This document shows, piece by piece, positions 8,150 to 18,042 of a stretch of DNA of 64,000 nucleotides. A model generated the notes under the pieces. It made no database searches. It was not told the origin of the DNA and saw only the letters and a list, made by a program, of their open reading frames with translations. A program made the translations under genes and the position numbers. How positions within the stretch are numbered: the stretch's first letter is position 1; every line of letters begins with the position of its first letter. Source of the stretch: Marivita sp965656765 (lineage in GTDB: Bacteria > Pseudomonadota > Alphaproteobacteria > Rhodobacterales > Rhodobacteraceae). The stretch spans positions 1 through 64,000 of the forward strand of contig NZ_CBFHLV010000006.1 of the NCBI RefSeq assembly GCF_965656765.1, given 5' to 3'.

Positions 8150-9277
8150 ATGAGCCTCAATCACATTCGCCCGTGGCGCAACATTTACCGCCGCACGTCG
8201 CGCCAGATCATGGTGGGCAATGTGCCGGTTGGCGGCGACGCTCCCATCACTGTTCAGACGATGACCAATACGCTAACCCCGGATATCAAGGCGACTGTCG
8301 CGCAGGTGCAGGCGGCGGCAGAAGCCGGCGCTGACATCGTGCGCATCTCGATTCCGGACGAAGACAGCTCAAGAGCACTGAAAGAGATCGTCCGTGAAAG
8401 CCCGGTGCCCATCGTCGCGGATATCCATTTCCACTACAAACGCGGCATCGAGGCGGCCGAAGCCGGGGCTGCATGTCTGCGGATCAACCCGGGAAACATC
8501 GGCTCCGAGGCGCGGGTGAAGGAAGTTATCAAAGCGGCGCGTGACCACAATTGTTCGATCCGTATCGGGGTGAATGCCGGGTCTCTGGAAAAGCATCTGC
8601 TCGACAAATACGGTGAACCATGTCCGGACGCGATGGTTGAATCCGGTTTGGATCATATCAAGATCTTGCAAGATAACGATTTTCACGAATTCAAGATCAG
8701 CTGCAAAGCCTCGGATGTGTTCATGGCTGCCGCCGCGTATCAGCAATTGGCCGAAGCAACTGACGCGCCGATCCATCTTGGTATCACCGAGGCTGGCGGT
8801 CTGACATCAGGCACGATCAAGTCCGCGATTGGTCTGGGCAATCTGCTGTGGATGGGCATCGGCGACACGATCCGCGTGTCCTTGTCAGCTGATCCGGTCG
8901 AAGAGGTTAAGGTCGGTTACGAAATCCTTAAATCCTTGGGCCTGCGCCATCGTGGAGTGAACATTATCTCATGCCCAAGCTGCGCACGTCAGGGTTTTGA
9001 CGTGATCAAAACGGTTGAGACTTTGGAAAAACGACTGGAACATATCAAGACACCGATGAGTCTTTCGATCATCGGGTGCGTGGTGAATGGACCGGGCGAA
9101 GCTTTGATGACCGATGTTGGGTTCACTGGCGGCGGCAATGGGTCGGGCATGGTGTATTTGGCCGGAAAACAAAGCCACAAGATGTCGAATGACCAAATGG
9201 TCGAGCACATCGTTGAAGAAGTTGAGAAAAAGGCGGCTGAGTTAGAGGCCGCCAATACGCAACAAGCGGCGGAGTAG
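8150..9277 (+). CDS. ispG: 4-hydroxy-3-methylbut-2-en-1-yl diphosphate synthase
   Basis: An iron-sulfur enzyme of the non-mevalonate (MEP) isoprenoid pathway that converts the cyclic diphosphate MEcPP to HMBPP. The 375-residue length fits the bacterial form. The N-terminal TIM barrel contains VGGDAPITVQTMTN, and the C-terminal domain has the [4Fe-4S] cysteines in SCPSCARQGFD plus the third in IGCVVNGPGE. A good Shine-Dalgarno (GAAGGAGG) precedes the ATG. The C-terminus is lysine- and glutamate-rich. It converges with the dsbA-like gene, and two short hairpins lie in the gap. Confidence 0.95.
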   Translation: MSLNHIRPWRNIYRRTSRQIMVGNVPVGGDAPITVQTMTNTLTPDIKATVAQVQAAAEAGADIVRISIPDEDSSRALKEIVRESPVPIVADIHFHYKRGIEAAEAGAACLRINPGNIGSEARVKEVIKAARDHNCSIRIGVNAGSLEKHLLDKYGEPCPDAMVESGLDHIKILQDNDFHEFKISCKASDVFMAAAAYQQLAEATDAPIHLGITEAGGLTSGTIKSAIGLGNLLWMGIGDTIRVSLSADPVEEVKVGYEILKSLGLRHRGVNIISCPSCARQGFDVIKTVETLEKRLEHIKTPMSLSIIGCVVNGPGEALMTDVGFTGGGNGSGMVYLAGKQSHKMSNDQMVEHIVEEVEKKAAELEAANTQQAAE

Positions 9278-9281
9278 GGGC

Positions 9282-9371
9282 AAGCCGTTTCGACGCGGCT
9301 TGACCAAGCACATCGGTAAGAACTTATAATATACCTTGGAACTGTCTTGGCGCAGGCGGCTTAAACCGCCT
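9282..9371. terminator. Two short hairpins between convergent genes, possible terminator
   Basis: AAGCCG (9282-9287) pairs with CGGCTT (9296-9301), and AGGCGG (9354-9359) pairs with CCGCCT (9366-9371). Neither is followed by a long T tract, so termination strength is doubtful. The position between convergent ispG and the DsbA-like gene makes a terminating role plausible. Confidence 0.4.
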
Positions 9372-9391
9372 TACGCCCTAACGTTCTGAGG

Positions 9392-10150
9392 CTAGCCGTC
9401 CTGACGCGCCTCGGCGACGATTTCTTGCATAGCTTCCAACGGCATATAACCGCGGATCAGCTGGTCACCCATGATGAAAGACGGCGTGCCGTTAATCTGA
9501 AGCGCTTGCGCCAGTTCGCGGGTGCTTGACAGTTGCTGGTTCACCGCGTCGCTGTCCATAGCGGCAAGCACGGCGTCGGCATCGAGGCCCAGCGTGTCGG
9601 CCAGACGGCTCAGCACCGTGTCGTCGAGGTCGCCGTTCAATACGATCAGCGCTTCTTTGGCGGCCTCATAAGCCTCTTCGCCGGACACTTCCCGCGCGGC
9701 TAACGCGAAACGGGACGAGATGACCGAGTTTTCGCCAAGGATTGGCAATTCTTTAGCCACGTAACGGATGTTGCCGTCCAATTCGAGCAATTCGGCCACT
9801 TCCGGGTGCGCCCGGCGGCAGAACCCGCAGCGGTAATCGAAAAACTCGACGATGGTCACATCGCCTTCAGGGTTGCCGCCAACCCAAGAGTACCCGTCGT
9901 TAAAGATCGCCTCAGCATTGTTTTCAACCAAAGCAACGTCGCCTTGAGCCTGTTCTGCGGCCTGACGCTCTTCGAGCACTTGCACGGCCTCCATGATCAC
10001 CTCGGGGTTTTCAAGCAGGTAGGCACGGACCTGCGCACCAAAGGCGGCGCGGTCTGCGTCCGACATATTGTCCAGATCAAGGTCAGCAGCCTGAACGCCG
10101 GTTGCCAACGTAAGGGCAAAGACAGACGAGGCGAGGCGGGTTTTCAACAT
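9392..10150 (-). CDS. DsbA-family thiol:disulfide oxidoreductase (periplasmic)
   Basis: The protein has 252 residues from the ATG at 10150, chosen because it begins a clear signal peptide (MLKTRLASSVFALTLATGVQA, cleaved before ADLDL). A helical N-terminal region is followed by a thioredoxin fold with the redox-active pair in YRCGFCRRAH and the cis-Pro loop in NGTPSFIMG. It probably acts on disulfides of exported proteins. The CxxC dipeptide GF and the N-terminal extension resemble the Com1/ScsC-like DsbA branch. It is co-directional with the M48 protease gene, 22 bases downstream of its stop, so the two probably form an envelope quality-control operon. Confidence 0.88.
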   Translation of the reverse strand: MLKTRLASSVFALTLATGVQAADLDLDNMSDADRAAFGAQVRAYLLENPEVIMEAVQVLEERQAAEQAQGDVALVENNAEAIFNDGYSWVGGNPEGDVTIVEFFDYRCGFCRRAHPEVAELLELDGNIRYVAKELPILGENSVISSRFALAAREVSGEEAYEAAKEALIVLNGDLDDTVLSRLADTLGLDADAVLAAMDSDAVNQQLSSTRELAQALQINGTPSFIMGDQLIRGYMPLEAMQEIVAEARQDG

Positions 10151-10172
10151 GAGAGGTCTCCAGTCATCAGGC

Positions 10173-11510
10173 TCAGCGCCGTCCGGCGCGTTGAGCAGCA
10201 CTTAGCACATCCTGTGCGCGTTGCCATGGGCCGGATCCGCGCGCCAATGCGCCTTCGGCCCGGTTGGCGTGAATGGCGGCATCCTTGAGTCGCCCTTGAA
10301 CGGCATAGCGTTCCGCAGTGACAAGCGACGCCATCGCGTTCTTGCCGTTCTTGGCGTATGCGACGGCAAGATCGCGCAAGATACGTGTGTCGCTGAAATC
10401 GCGCCCACGGGCGGCTTCCAGTGTGCGTAGCGCGTCTCGCGGGTTTCCAGCGGCGAGTTGCGCGCGGCCCAAACCACCAAGGATCAGCGGTTCGCGAGGA
10501 GCGAGCCGTGCTGCGGCGGAATAGACTTTAACTGCATCGGCAGCCCGGCGCGATTCCAGTAGGATTTGGCCTTTGAGTTCGCGCAAGAATGGATCGTTCG
10601 GACGCGAGGAAATCGCGGCGTCGATATTGTTCAGCGCTCGGCCCAGATCGCTTTGCCGGTGATAAGCCACCGCTTTACGCATCTGCGCAATATCAGGAGT
10701 GCCGCTGCTATCTGCGCGGCGCAGTGTCCAACTTGGCGCGCGGGTGAACGCTGTCAGTTTACCCTTGGCGCGCGCGAACCAATAATTGGCTGCGGGGTCC
10801 GGGGCAGTGCGTGCTGATGCTCCGGCGACCAGCCCTTTCAGGGCGCGTAACCGATCGCGCGACAACGGGTGCGACCGCATATAGGGGTCTTGGCGGCTTT
10901 CGGCCAATGCTTCTTGGCCACGGAACAAATCTTGTACGTCGATTGCGCCTTGCGGATCGACGCCGGCGCGCACCATGTAGCGGACTGAACTGATATCAGC
11001 GGAAGCTTCCTCGGCACGGGTATGGGCCAGAAAACTGCGCATGGCTGAGGATTGAAGGCCGATGCCCAACCCGATCGCAGCGCGTCCGCCGCCTGATGCC
11101 GCTGCCGCAGCGGCAAGGGCCATTCCAAGCCCGGCTGCGGTGCGGGCGGTTTGCATGTTGCCAAGCCGCCGTGAAATATGGCCGTTCGCGATATGTGCCG
11201 CCTCATGTGCGATCACGGCCTGCACTTGCGCTGCTGTGTCCAGCTTGGTCAGCAAACCCGAGTGAATAAAGATGTGCTGCGTGTCGATGATGAACGCATT
11301 CAGGGTGTTGTCGTTGATGAGCAGGATCCGCACTTGATTAGGGCTGAGCCCGGCGGCCCGCAGAATCGGCGCGCCCAGCTGTTTGAGCGCATATTCGATA
11401 TCGGCATCCCGCAGCAGGGTTGCGGCACGCGACGGAGCGGTGCCGATAAAAGCGGTCAGGCACAAAGCCAATCCCGTCACCCGCAAAAGGTGCAGCGTTG
11501 TATGATACAT
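10173..11510 (-). CDS. M48 family metalloprotease with TPR repeats (BepA/YfgC-like)
   Basis: The start at 11510 gives a signal peptide (MYHTTLHLLRVTGLALCLTAF) and 445 residues. The peptidase domain has the zinc motif HEAAH within AVIAHEAAHIANGH, followed by the conserved RAEEASAD glutamate ligand region. The C-terminal half is made of TPR-like helices (GQILLESRRAADAVKVY, LGRAQLAAGNPRDAL). In E. coli BepA is a periplasmic chaperone and protease for outer-membrane LptD and other barrel proteins, and that role is inferred here. It is followed by the DsbA-like gene, which fits with LptD needing disulfides. It is divergent from the aminotransferase, with 53 bases between starts. Confidence 0.88.
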   Translation of the reverse strand: MYHTTLHLLRVTGLALCLTAFIGTAPSRAATLLRDADIEYALKQLGAPILRAAGLSPNQVRILLINDNTLNAFIIDTQHIFIHSGLLTKLDTAAQVQAVIAHEAAHIANGHISRRLGNMQTARTAAGLGMALAAAAAASGGGRAAIGLGIGLQSSAMRSFLAHTRAEEASADISSVRYMVRAGVDPQGAIDVQDLFRGQEALAESRQDPYMRSHPLSRDRLRALKGLVAGASARTAPDPAANYWFARAKGKLTAFTRAPSWTLRRADSSGTPDIAQMRKAVAYHRQSDLGRALNNIDAAISSRPNDPFLRELKGQILLESRRAADAVKVYSAAARLAPREPLILGGLGRAQLAAGNPRDALRTLEAARGRDFSDTRILRDLAVAYAKNGKNAMASLVTAERYAVQGRLKDAAIHANRAEGALARGSGPWQRAQDVLSAAQRAGRR

Positions 11511-11563
11511 TGACGTTGCCCTGTCTTCGCCCCTAGGTCTGCTGCAGGCACCGTAGGAAGAGA

Positions 11564-12721
11564 ATGATGCGGAACTCAAGCCGTGGGGCGGTCGATCCCT
11601 TTATCGTGATGGATGTCATGGAAGCGGCGCGTCAGGCCGAAGACGCAGGACGCCATATAATTCATATGGAAGTAGGCCAGCCGGGTACGCCAGCACCTGC
11701 TTTGGCCCGGGATGCCTTGACCACGGCAATGGGCGACAATCCGCTTGGCTATACGGTCGCTTTGGGCCTGCCAGCATTGCGCCAGCGGATCGCGCAGCTT
11801 TATGGCGACTGGTATGGCGTCGATCTTGATCCGGCCCGCGTGGTGGTGACACCGGGGTCGTCCGGTGGATTCATCCTCGCGTTTTCGGCTTTGTTCGATG
11901 CGGGCGACCGGATTGCGCTTGGGGCTCCGGGCTATCCGTCCTATCGTCAGATCATGAAATCGCTGGATCTGGCACCGGTTGAAATCCAAACCCGCGCCGA
12001 GGCGCGGTACCAGTTAGAGCCGTCAGACCTGAACGATGTCGAATACGAAGGTATGATGGTGGCCTCACCGGCCAATCCGACCGGCACGATGCTGGGCAAA
12101 GATGCGCTTGGCGCGTTGATCCGGGCCGCGCAAGACAGGGACGCGGCCTTTCTGTCGGACGAGATTTATCATGGGATCGAATACGAGCAGAAAGCAGTCA
12201 CCGCGTTACAGATCAGCGATGATGTCTGCGTGATCAATTCGTTCTCCAAATATTTTAGCATGACAGGGTGGCGCGTCGGCTGGTTGGTTCTGCCGCCCGA
12301 CAATGTGCGTCAGGTGGAACGGTTGGCACAGAACATGTTCATTTGTGCGCCCCATGCGGCACAGGTGGCGGCCCTTGCGGCGATGGACGCCCCAGATGAG
12401 CTTGAGGCGAATATGGCAGTCTACCGTAAAAACCGCAGGTTGATGATCGACGGGTTGCCCAAGGCAGGGTTCGATCGGATCGCGCCGCCCGATGGAGCAT
12501 TCTACGTCTACGCCGATATTTCGCATCTGACGGATGACAGCCGCGCCTTCGCACGTGCGATTCTGGACGAGGCCGAAGTTGCCGTGACGCCGGGGCTTGA
12601 TTTCGACCCGGTGCGGGGAAGCGGCACGCTGCGGTTTTCGTATGCGCGTTCGACCGAAGACATACTAGAAGGTTTGGACCGTCTGGCCCGCTTCATGCGT
12701 GCGTGGGGACATATCGATTGA
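11564..12721 (+). CDS. Class I/II PLP-dependent aminotransferase
   Basis: A fold-type I aminotransferase of 385 residues. Visible signatures are GQPGTPAP, TPGSSGGF, the PxNPTG loop as ASPANPTG, DEIYHGIEY, and the Schiff-base lysine in NSFSKYFSMTGWRVGW. The start ATG at 11564 has AGGAAGAG in front of it. The specificity is not obvious: this clade includes aspartate, aromatic and alanine-type enzymes. It is transcribed away from the M48 protease and followed by the amidase gene after a 90-base gap, so it is probably monocistronic. Confidence 0.9.
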   Translation: MMRNSSRGAVDPFIVMDVMEAARQAEDAGRHIIHMEVGQPGTPAPALARDALTTAMGDNPLGYTVALGLPALRQRIAQLYGDWYGVDLDPARVVVTPGSSGGFILAFSALFDAGDRIALGAPGYPSYRQIMKSLDLAPVEIQTRAEARYQLEPSDLNDVEYEGMMVASPANPTGTMLGKDALGALIRAAQDRDAAFLSDEIYHGIEYEQKAVTALQISDDVCVINSFSKYFSMTGWRVGWLVLPPDNVRQVERLAQNMFICAPHAAQVAALAAMDAPDELEANMAVYRKNRRLMIDGLPKAGFDRIAPPDGAFYVYADISHLTDDSRAFARAILDEAEVAVTPGLDFDPVRGSGTLRFSYARSTEDILEGLDRLARFMRAWGHID

Positions 12722-12811
12722 CCTGTTTCTGACCCGCGTATCCAGACTGTCACATATGGGGCGAATCCTATATGATGTGCCAAAGGCCCGAACAGAGGCC
12801 AAGGTGAGTAC

Positions 12812-14029
12812 ATGAGCGGTGTTCTGAAACTGGTTTCGGCAATGATGCTGTCTGTGTGGATGGTCAGTGCAAGCGTGGCGCAGGACCTCGGCGCGCTAGC
12901 GCGGTTCGAGGACGGCCGCTTCACCGATCGCTGGGGCGGCGCTGAGCTTTGGCTGGACATCAGCCAGGGCGTTCCTTGGCGTGTGTTCACGCTCACGTCG
13001 CCCAATCGGCTAGTAATGGATTTTCGCGAGGTTCAGTGGGGCGATGTTGACCCTGCATCGCTTGATTCTGCAGATTCAGTCACGACACTGCGTATGGGGG
13101 GCTATCGTCCCGGTTGGTCGCGATTGGTCGCCGAACTGGCCGAGCCGATGCAGGTCGAAAGCGCAGAGCTGGTGACCAACACGACGACCGGTGCTGCAAC
13201 AATCAGCGTGCAGCTCGAGCGCGTCGATCTGGAAACATTTGCCGCGGCTTCCGGCGCGCCGCGCGACGCGCGTTGGGATTTGCCGAAAGCGGCGGATGTG
13301 CCCGTCGTGAAGCCACGCGATCCAAACCGACTTGTAATCGTGCTGGACCCGGGGCACGGCGGAATCGACCCGGGGGCCGAACGGGGCGAGGTCCGCGAGG
13401 CGGATTTAATGCTGACCTTTGGACGTGAATTGCAGGATGTATTGCGACGGGCAGGGGGCTTTGACGTGCTCATGACACGCGAAGGGGATTACTTTGTCTC
13501 GCTTGAAGCGCGTGTGGCCGCGGCACGCACTGCGGGGGCTGACATCTTTATTTCGCTTCACGCCGATGCACTGGCCGAAGGCGAGGCGCGTGGCGCTGCG
13601 GTGTATACTTTGTCTGATGATGCCTCTGACGCAGCCTCTGCGGCTTTGGCCGAACGGCACAATCGCGATGATTTGTTGGCGGGCATTGATCTGAGCCAAT
13701 CGGACGACCGCGTGGCAAATGTTCTGATGAGCCTTGCACGTCTAGACAATGCGCCGCGCAGTGAAGCTTTGGCGAAACACATGCTGGCAGGCATTCAGAA
13801 TGCTGTGGGCCGTGTGCACAAACGCCCTTTGCGCAACGCGGGCTTTTCGGTTCTCAAGGCGGCGGATATTCCGTCAGTGCTGCTTGAGGTCGGGTTCCTG
13901 TCCACCGACGAAGACCTCAAGAACCTGAGCGATCCGATCTGGCGCCAAGGCATGGCCGCGGGTATCCGCGACGGCATCATTGCATGGCGTGACGAGGACA
14001 GCGCGCTTGCCCCGCTGCGGCGGAACTGA
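12812..14029 (+). CDS. amiC: N-acetylmuramoyl-L-alanine amidase (AmiC type, AMIN + Amidase_3)
   Basis: This periplasmic zinc amidase cleaves peptide stems from glycan strands during cell separation. A signal peptide (about residues 1-23, ending SVAQ) is followed by an AMIN domain that targets septal peptidoglycan. The Amidase_3 domain follows from about residue 175, with zinc ligands in DPGHGGIDPG, the Glu in READL, and SLHADA, and the catalytic Glu in LLEVGFLS. At 405 residues it is a normal AmiA/B/C size. PBP1A follows 113 bases downstream, so the two form a cell-wall cluster. Confidence 0.92.
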   Translation: MSGVLKLVSAMMLSVWMVSASVAQDLGALARFEDGRFTDRWGGAELWLDISQGVPWRVFTLTSPNRLVMDFREVQWGDVDPASLDSADSVTTLRMGGYRPGWSRLVAELAEPMQVESAELVTNTTTGAATISVQLERVDLETFAAASGAPRDARWDLPKAADVPVVKPRDPNRLVIVLDPGHGGIDPGAERGEVREADLMLTFGRELQDVLRRAGGFDVLMTREGDYFVSLEARVAAARTAGADIFISLHADALAEGEARGAAVYTLSDDASDAASAALAERHNRDDLLAGIDLSQSDDRVANVLMSLARLDNAPRSEALAKHMLAGIQNAVGRVHKRPLRNAGFSVLKAADIPSVLLEVGFLSTDEDLKNLSDPIWRQGMAAGIRDGIIAWRDEDSALAPLRRN

Positions 14030-14142
14030 CAACGGCCCGTGACCTTGCGTCATAGGCAACTGAACGCCGGTTTGAACGGCAATGTGTTTTGACCAATTGG
14101 CCCCGTTTTTGTAGGGGTATGTAACTGAAACAGGGACGCGCC

Positions 14143-16695
14143 GTGACCAGATTTATCCTGTCATTCTTTGGGGCCATCTTCACCCTAGTCACCATGGGGC
14201 TGATGATGGTGGCGCTTGGCGTGGGCGGCGTCTTCTGGATGTACGGTCGCGATCTGCCCAGTCACGAAAGTCTTGCGCAATATACGCCGCCAACGATCAG
14301 CCGGATTTATTCTGTCGAAGGTCGGATCATTGACGAATTCGCGCAGGAACGGCGTTTGTTCACGCCCGCGAATGAAATTCCTGACCTCGTAAAACAGGCG
14401 TTTATCTCGGCGGAAGACAAGAACTTCTACGAACACAAGGGGTATGACCTGCGTGGTATTGCGGCAGCGGCGTTTGATGCGGTCGCATCCGGCGGTCGTG
14501 ACGTGCGCGGTGCTTCGACCATTACACAGCAGGTCATGAAGAACTTTCTTCTGTCCGGGGATCGCCGGGTGGAACGCAAGATCAAGGAAATCATCCTAGC
14601 CTCTCGGATCGAAGACACGCTGTCCAAAGACAAGATCCTCGAACTTTATATGAACGAGATTTTTCTGGGTCAGAACTCCTATGGTGTGACTGCCGCCGCG
14701 CAGACCTATTTCAACAAGTCATTGGTCGAATTGGCCCCACACGAAGCCGCAACACTGGCGTCGATGCCGAAAGCTCCGTCCGAATTTCACCCTGTGCGCC
14801 GCAAAGAACGGCTGCTGGCGCGTCGGGATTTTGTTCTGAAAGAGATGTTCGAGAACGGGTATCTTGATGAGCCGACATACCAATCTGAAGTGGCGATGCC
14901 TCTTAAATCCGTACAAAACGGTGACTATGCTCCGTTCCGCGATGCGTTGCCGCCGCGCAACTACTTCACTGATGAAATCCGCCGTCAATTGAGCGTCGAT
15001 TTCGGTGAAGGTGAGTTTTTCTCGGGCGGTTTTAGTGTGCGCGCGACCCTGGATCGCGAACTCCAGCTTGAAGCAGAGGATGCACTGCAACGCGCGCTTG
15101 AAAGCTATGACCGGTCGCAAGGCGTGTGGCGTGGAACAGGCCAAAGCATTCCGGTTGATCAGTTGGCCGACACCACCACATGGCGGGATGCCTTGTCCAA
15201 TGTCACCATCGCGCGCGACATTTTGCTCGAAAACCCTTGGTACCCGGCCGTTGTGCTTGAGGTTGGCCAAAACGACGCGCGCATTGGTATCGAAGGCGTG
15301 CCGGACGATGAAGACGGGCACTGGATTCCCGCAAATGACGTACAATGGGCACGCAAGCGCAATGACGACGGCTCATTGGGTCGCCGTGGTCAGGTCGCCG
15401 GTGATCTCGTCCAAGTCGGAGACGTGGTGCATGTGCGCCGCATGACGTCCGACAGTGATGGCAGCTTCATCCGTTGGACTTTGCGGCAGGTGCCAGACGT
15501 GCAGGGTGCGTTTATGGCGATGGATGTGAACACTGGGCGCGTTATCGCGATGCAGGGTGGTTTCAGCTACCAGCATTCTGTTTTCAATCGTGCGACACAG
15601 GCCGAACGCCAGCCGGGCTCGAGCTTTAAACCCTTCGTTTTCGCAGCGGCTTTGGACAGTGGGTACTCACCTGCAACGATTGTTGTGGACGCGCCGATTG
15701 AAATCAACACTCCGCAAGGGGTTTGGCGTCCGCAGAATGCGTCAAACCGGTTTTATGGCCCAACGCCGCTGCGCACCGGCATCGAACAATCGCGGAACCT
15801 GATGACCATTCGTCTGGCCCAAGAAGTCGGCATGGACACGGTCGCGAGATATGCCGAAAAATTTGGTGTTTATGAAGATATGGGCCGGGTTTTGGCCAAT
15901 GCGCTAGGTGCAGATGAAACGACACTGTTCAAGATGGTGTCGGCCTACGCGATGTTTGCGAACGGCGGTGAACGGGTTGAACCGACTTTGGTCGACCGAG
16001 TCCAAGACCGTTATGGCAACACCGTCTACAAGCACGATCAGCGGGTCTGCGAAGATTGCACCCTGGCCAGCCTGCAACCGGGGCAGGGCCCGACCGTACG
16101 CAGCAACCGTGAACGCGTGATGAACGAAGTCACGGCCTATCAGTTGACGTCTATGATGCAGGGCGTTGTCGATCGTGGCACTGCGCGCAGGACCGTAAAC
16201 CTGCCGGTCCCAACTGCAGGGAAGACCGGGACAACGAATGACGCCAAGGATGTTTGGTTCGTGGGCTTTACATCGAATATCGTTGCTGGCTGCTACATCG
16301 GGTATGACCAACCACGGACACTTGGCCGTGGCGCCTCTGGCGGTGGCATGTGTGGGCCGGTCTTTAACGCGTTCATGCAGAAAGCTGTCGCCAAATTCGG
16401 AGGTCGCGAATTCCGTGCCCCGGAAAGCTGCCAATTTATCAAGATTAACCGCAATACCGGTGCGCGCCTGTCGGATGGGGCAAGCGGTGAAAACGTCGTG
16501 GCCGAATGCTTCCGTGAAGGCGAGGAGCCTATTTTTGGCATTCAGTTCGACGGCGGCTTTGCTATGGGATCAAACTTTGAGCTGTATAGCGGCGGCAGCG
16601 AGGCCACAAAGCAAGTCACCACCTCAAGCGGAGGGACTGGTATTGTTGGGCCGAAAGCGTCGTTCGGCACCCTAAGCTCTGGTGGGCTTTACTGA
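14143..16695 (+). CDS. mrcA: Bifunctional penicillin-binding protein 1A
   Basis: This class A PBP polymerises and cross-links peptidoglycan. The protein has 850 residues and starts with GTG. An N-terminal membrane anchor is followed by the GT51 glycosyltransferase domain (catalytic Glu91 in SAEDKNFYEH), a linker/OB-like region at about 330-430, and the transpeptidase domain with Ser493 and Lys496 of SSFK, SRN at 550-552 and KTGTT at 694-698. The C-terminus is polar and low-complexity. A GTG start is supported because an AGGGACGC-like ribosome site lies just upstream and no ATG keeps the membrane anchor. It lies downstream of the amidase. Confidence 0.95.
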   Translation: MTRFILSFFGAIFTLVTMGLMMVALGVGGVFWMYGRDLPSHESLAQYTPPTISRIYSVEGRIIDEFAQERRLFTPANEIPDLVKQAFISAEDKNFYEHKGYDLRGIAAAAFDAVASGGRDVRGASTITQQVMKNFLLSGDRRVERKIKEIILASRIEDTLSKDKILELYMNEIFLGQNSYGVTAAAQTYFNKSLVELAPHEAATLASMPKAPSEFHPVRRKERLLARRDFVLKEMFENGYLDEPTYQSEVAMPLKSVQNGDYAPFRDALPPRNYFTDEIRRQLSVDFGEGEFFSGGFSVRATLDRELQLEAEDALQRALESYDRSQGVWRGTGQSIPVDQLADTTTWRDALSNVTIARDILLENPWYPAVVLEVGQNDARIGIEGVPDDEDGHWIPANDVQWARKRNDDGSLGRRGQVAGDLVQVGDVVHVRRMTSDSDGSFIRWTLRQVPDVQGAFMAMDVNTGRVIAMQGGFSYQHSVFNRATQAERQPGSSFKPFVFAAALDSGYSPATIVVDAPIEINTPQGVWRPQNASNRFYGPTPLRTGIEQSRNLMTIRLAQEVGMDTVARYAEKFGVYEDMGRVLANALGADETTLFKMVSAYAMFANGGERVEPTLVDRVQDRYGNTVYKHDQRVCEDCTLASLQPGQGPTVRSNRERVMNEVTAYQLTSMMQGVVDRGTARRTVNLPVPTAGKTGTTNDAKDVWFVGFTSNIVAGCYIGYDQPRTLGRGASGGGMCGPVFNAFMQKAVAKFGGREFRAPESCQFIKINRNTGARLSDGASGENVVAECFREGEEPIFGIQFDGGFAMGSNFELYSGGSEATKQVTTSSGGTGIVGPKASFGTLSSGGLY

Positions 16696-16792
16696 CATCA
16701 CGCCTTGTTTTGGGCCGGTTGCGCTGCCTTGAAGGGGCGACGTCGCTGGTCTATCACCATGTCTACCAAGGCCCCAGCATACAGGATCGCCA

Positions 16793-17917
16793 ATGCGCGC
16801 TGAAATCCAGAACACTGTTGAACAGATTGAGAAATCCCTGAAATTGCTGGCGCAGCGATTGAATTGGGAAACCGCCCAGCACCGGCTGGAGGAATTCAAC
16901 GCACGTGTTGAGGATCCGAACCTGTGGGATGATCCAGCCGCTGCACAAAAGTTGATGCGCGACCGGCAGATGTTGGTGGATGCAATCGAGACGTACACCT
17001 CGATCAAGCAAGACCTCAGCGACAATGTTGAGATGATTGAACTTGGCGAGATGGAGGAGGATCAAGAGGTCGTTACCGACGCTGAAAACACGCTCAAAAC
17101 TCTGGCTGACAAAGCCGCCAAAAAGGAATTGGAAGCCTTGCTGGATGGCGAGGCTGACGGCAACGACACCTTCCTTGAGATCAATTCGGGCGCAGGCGGT
17201 ACGGAAAGCTGTGACTGGGCCAATATGCTTGCGCGGATGTATGTTCGCTGGGCCGAACAGCATGGGTATGAGGTCGAAAAGCAGGCCGAAACACCGGGTG
17301 AAGAAGCTGGCATCAAATCCGCCGCCTACAAGATTTCTGGCCCCAACGCCTATGGCTGGCTGAAGTCTGAATCTGGTGTGCATCGTTTGGTGCGCATTTC
17401 GCCGTTCGACAGTGCCGCCAAGCGTCATACTTCGTTTTGCTCGGTTTGGGTCTATCCTGTCGTAGACGACAATATCGAGATCGAAGTGAACCCTGCCGAT
17501 ATCCGTATCGACACCTACCGATCATCAGGGGCAGGTGGTCAGCACGTCAACACGACTGACTCGGCCGTGCGGATCACGCACGCGCCAACTGGAATCGTGG
17601 TGACGAGTTCGGAAAAGTCCCAGCACCAAAACCGGGATATCGCGATGAAGGCGCTCAAGTCGCGTCTTTACCAGCTTGAACTGGACCGCCGGAACGAAGC
17701 GATCAACGCTGCCCACGAAGCCAAAGGTGATGCGGGATGGGGCAACCAGATCAGGTCGTATGTCTTGCAGCCGTACCAGATGGTCAAAGACCTGCGCACG
17801 GGCCATGAAACCTCGGATACAAAGGGGGTTCTGGACGGTGATCTTGACCCGTTCATGGCCGCAACGCTTGCCTTGAATGTGTCCGGAAAGTCCCGCGCCG
17901 ACGCCCGCGCAGAATAG
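16793..17917 (+). CDS. prfB: Peptide chain release factor 2
   Basis: RF2 recognises UGA and UAA stop codons and triggers peptide release. The stop-codon tripeptide SPF is at residues 203-205, and the hydrolysis motif GGQ is at 248-250 within SSGAGGQHVNTT. The 374-residue frame is continuous from the ATG, with no in-frame UGA near codon 25, so the programmed +1 frameshift that regulates E. coli prfB is absent here. It sits between PBP1A and the DUF2189 membrane protein in the same direction, with about 100-base gaps. Confidence 0.96.
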   Translation: MRAEIQNTVEQIEKSLKLLAQRLNWETAQHRLEEFNARVEDPNLWDDPAAAQKLMRDRQMLVDAIETYTSIKQDLSDNVEMIELGEMEEDQEVVTDAENTLKTLADKAAKKELEALLDGEADGNDTFLEINSGAGGTESCDWANMLARMYVRWAEQHGYEVEKQAETPGEEAGIKSAAYKISGPNAYGWLKSESGVHRLVRISPFDSAAKRHTSFCSVWVYPVVDDNIEIEVNPADIRIDTYRSSGAGGQHVNTTDSAVRITHAPTGIVVTSSEKSQHQNRDIAMKALKSRLYQLELDRRNEAINAAHEAKGDAGWGNQIRSYVLQPYQMVKDLRTGHETSDTKGVLDGDLDPFMAATLALNVSGKSRADARAE

Positions 17918-18042
17918 GCGAACGCCCGGTTGGCGAATACCTTTGTTTTGCCTATTCGAGATGTTTGGTCCGCAACCGGTTGCCAAAGCTTGCAATAATG
18001 TCTTTCATGCATGGGCGCGAACGTCATGCTTGGGAGGATGGC

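Noticed and set aside
16793..16900. Programmed frameshift in prfB
   Set aside because: The reading frame is continuous and has no internal UGA near codon 25.
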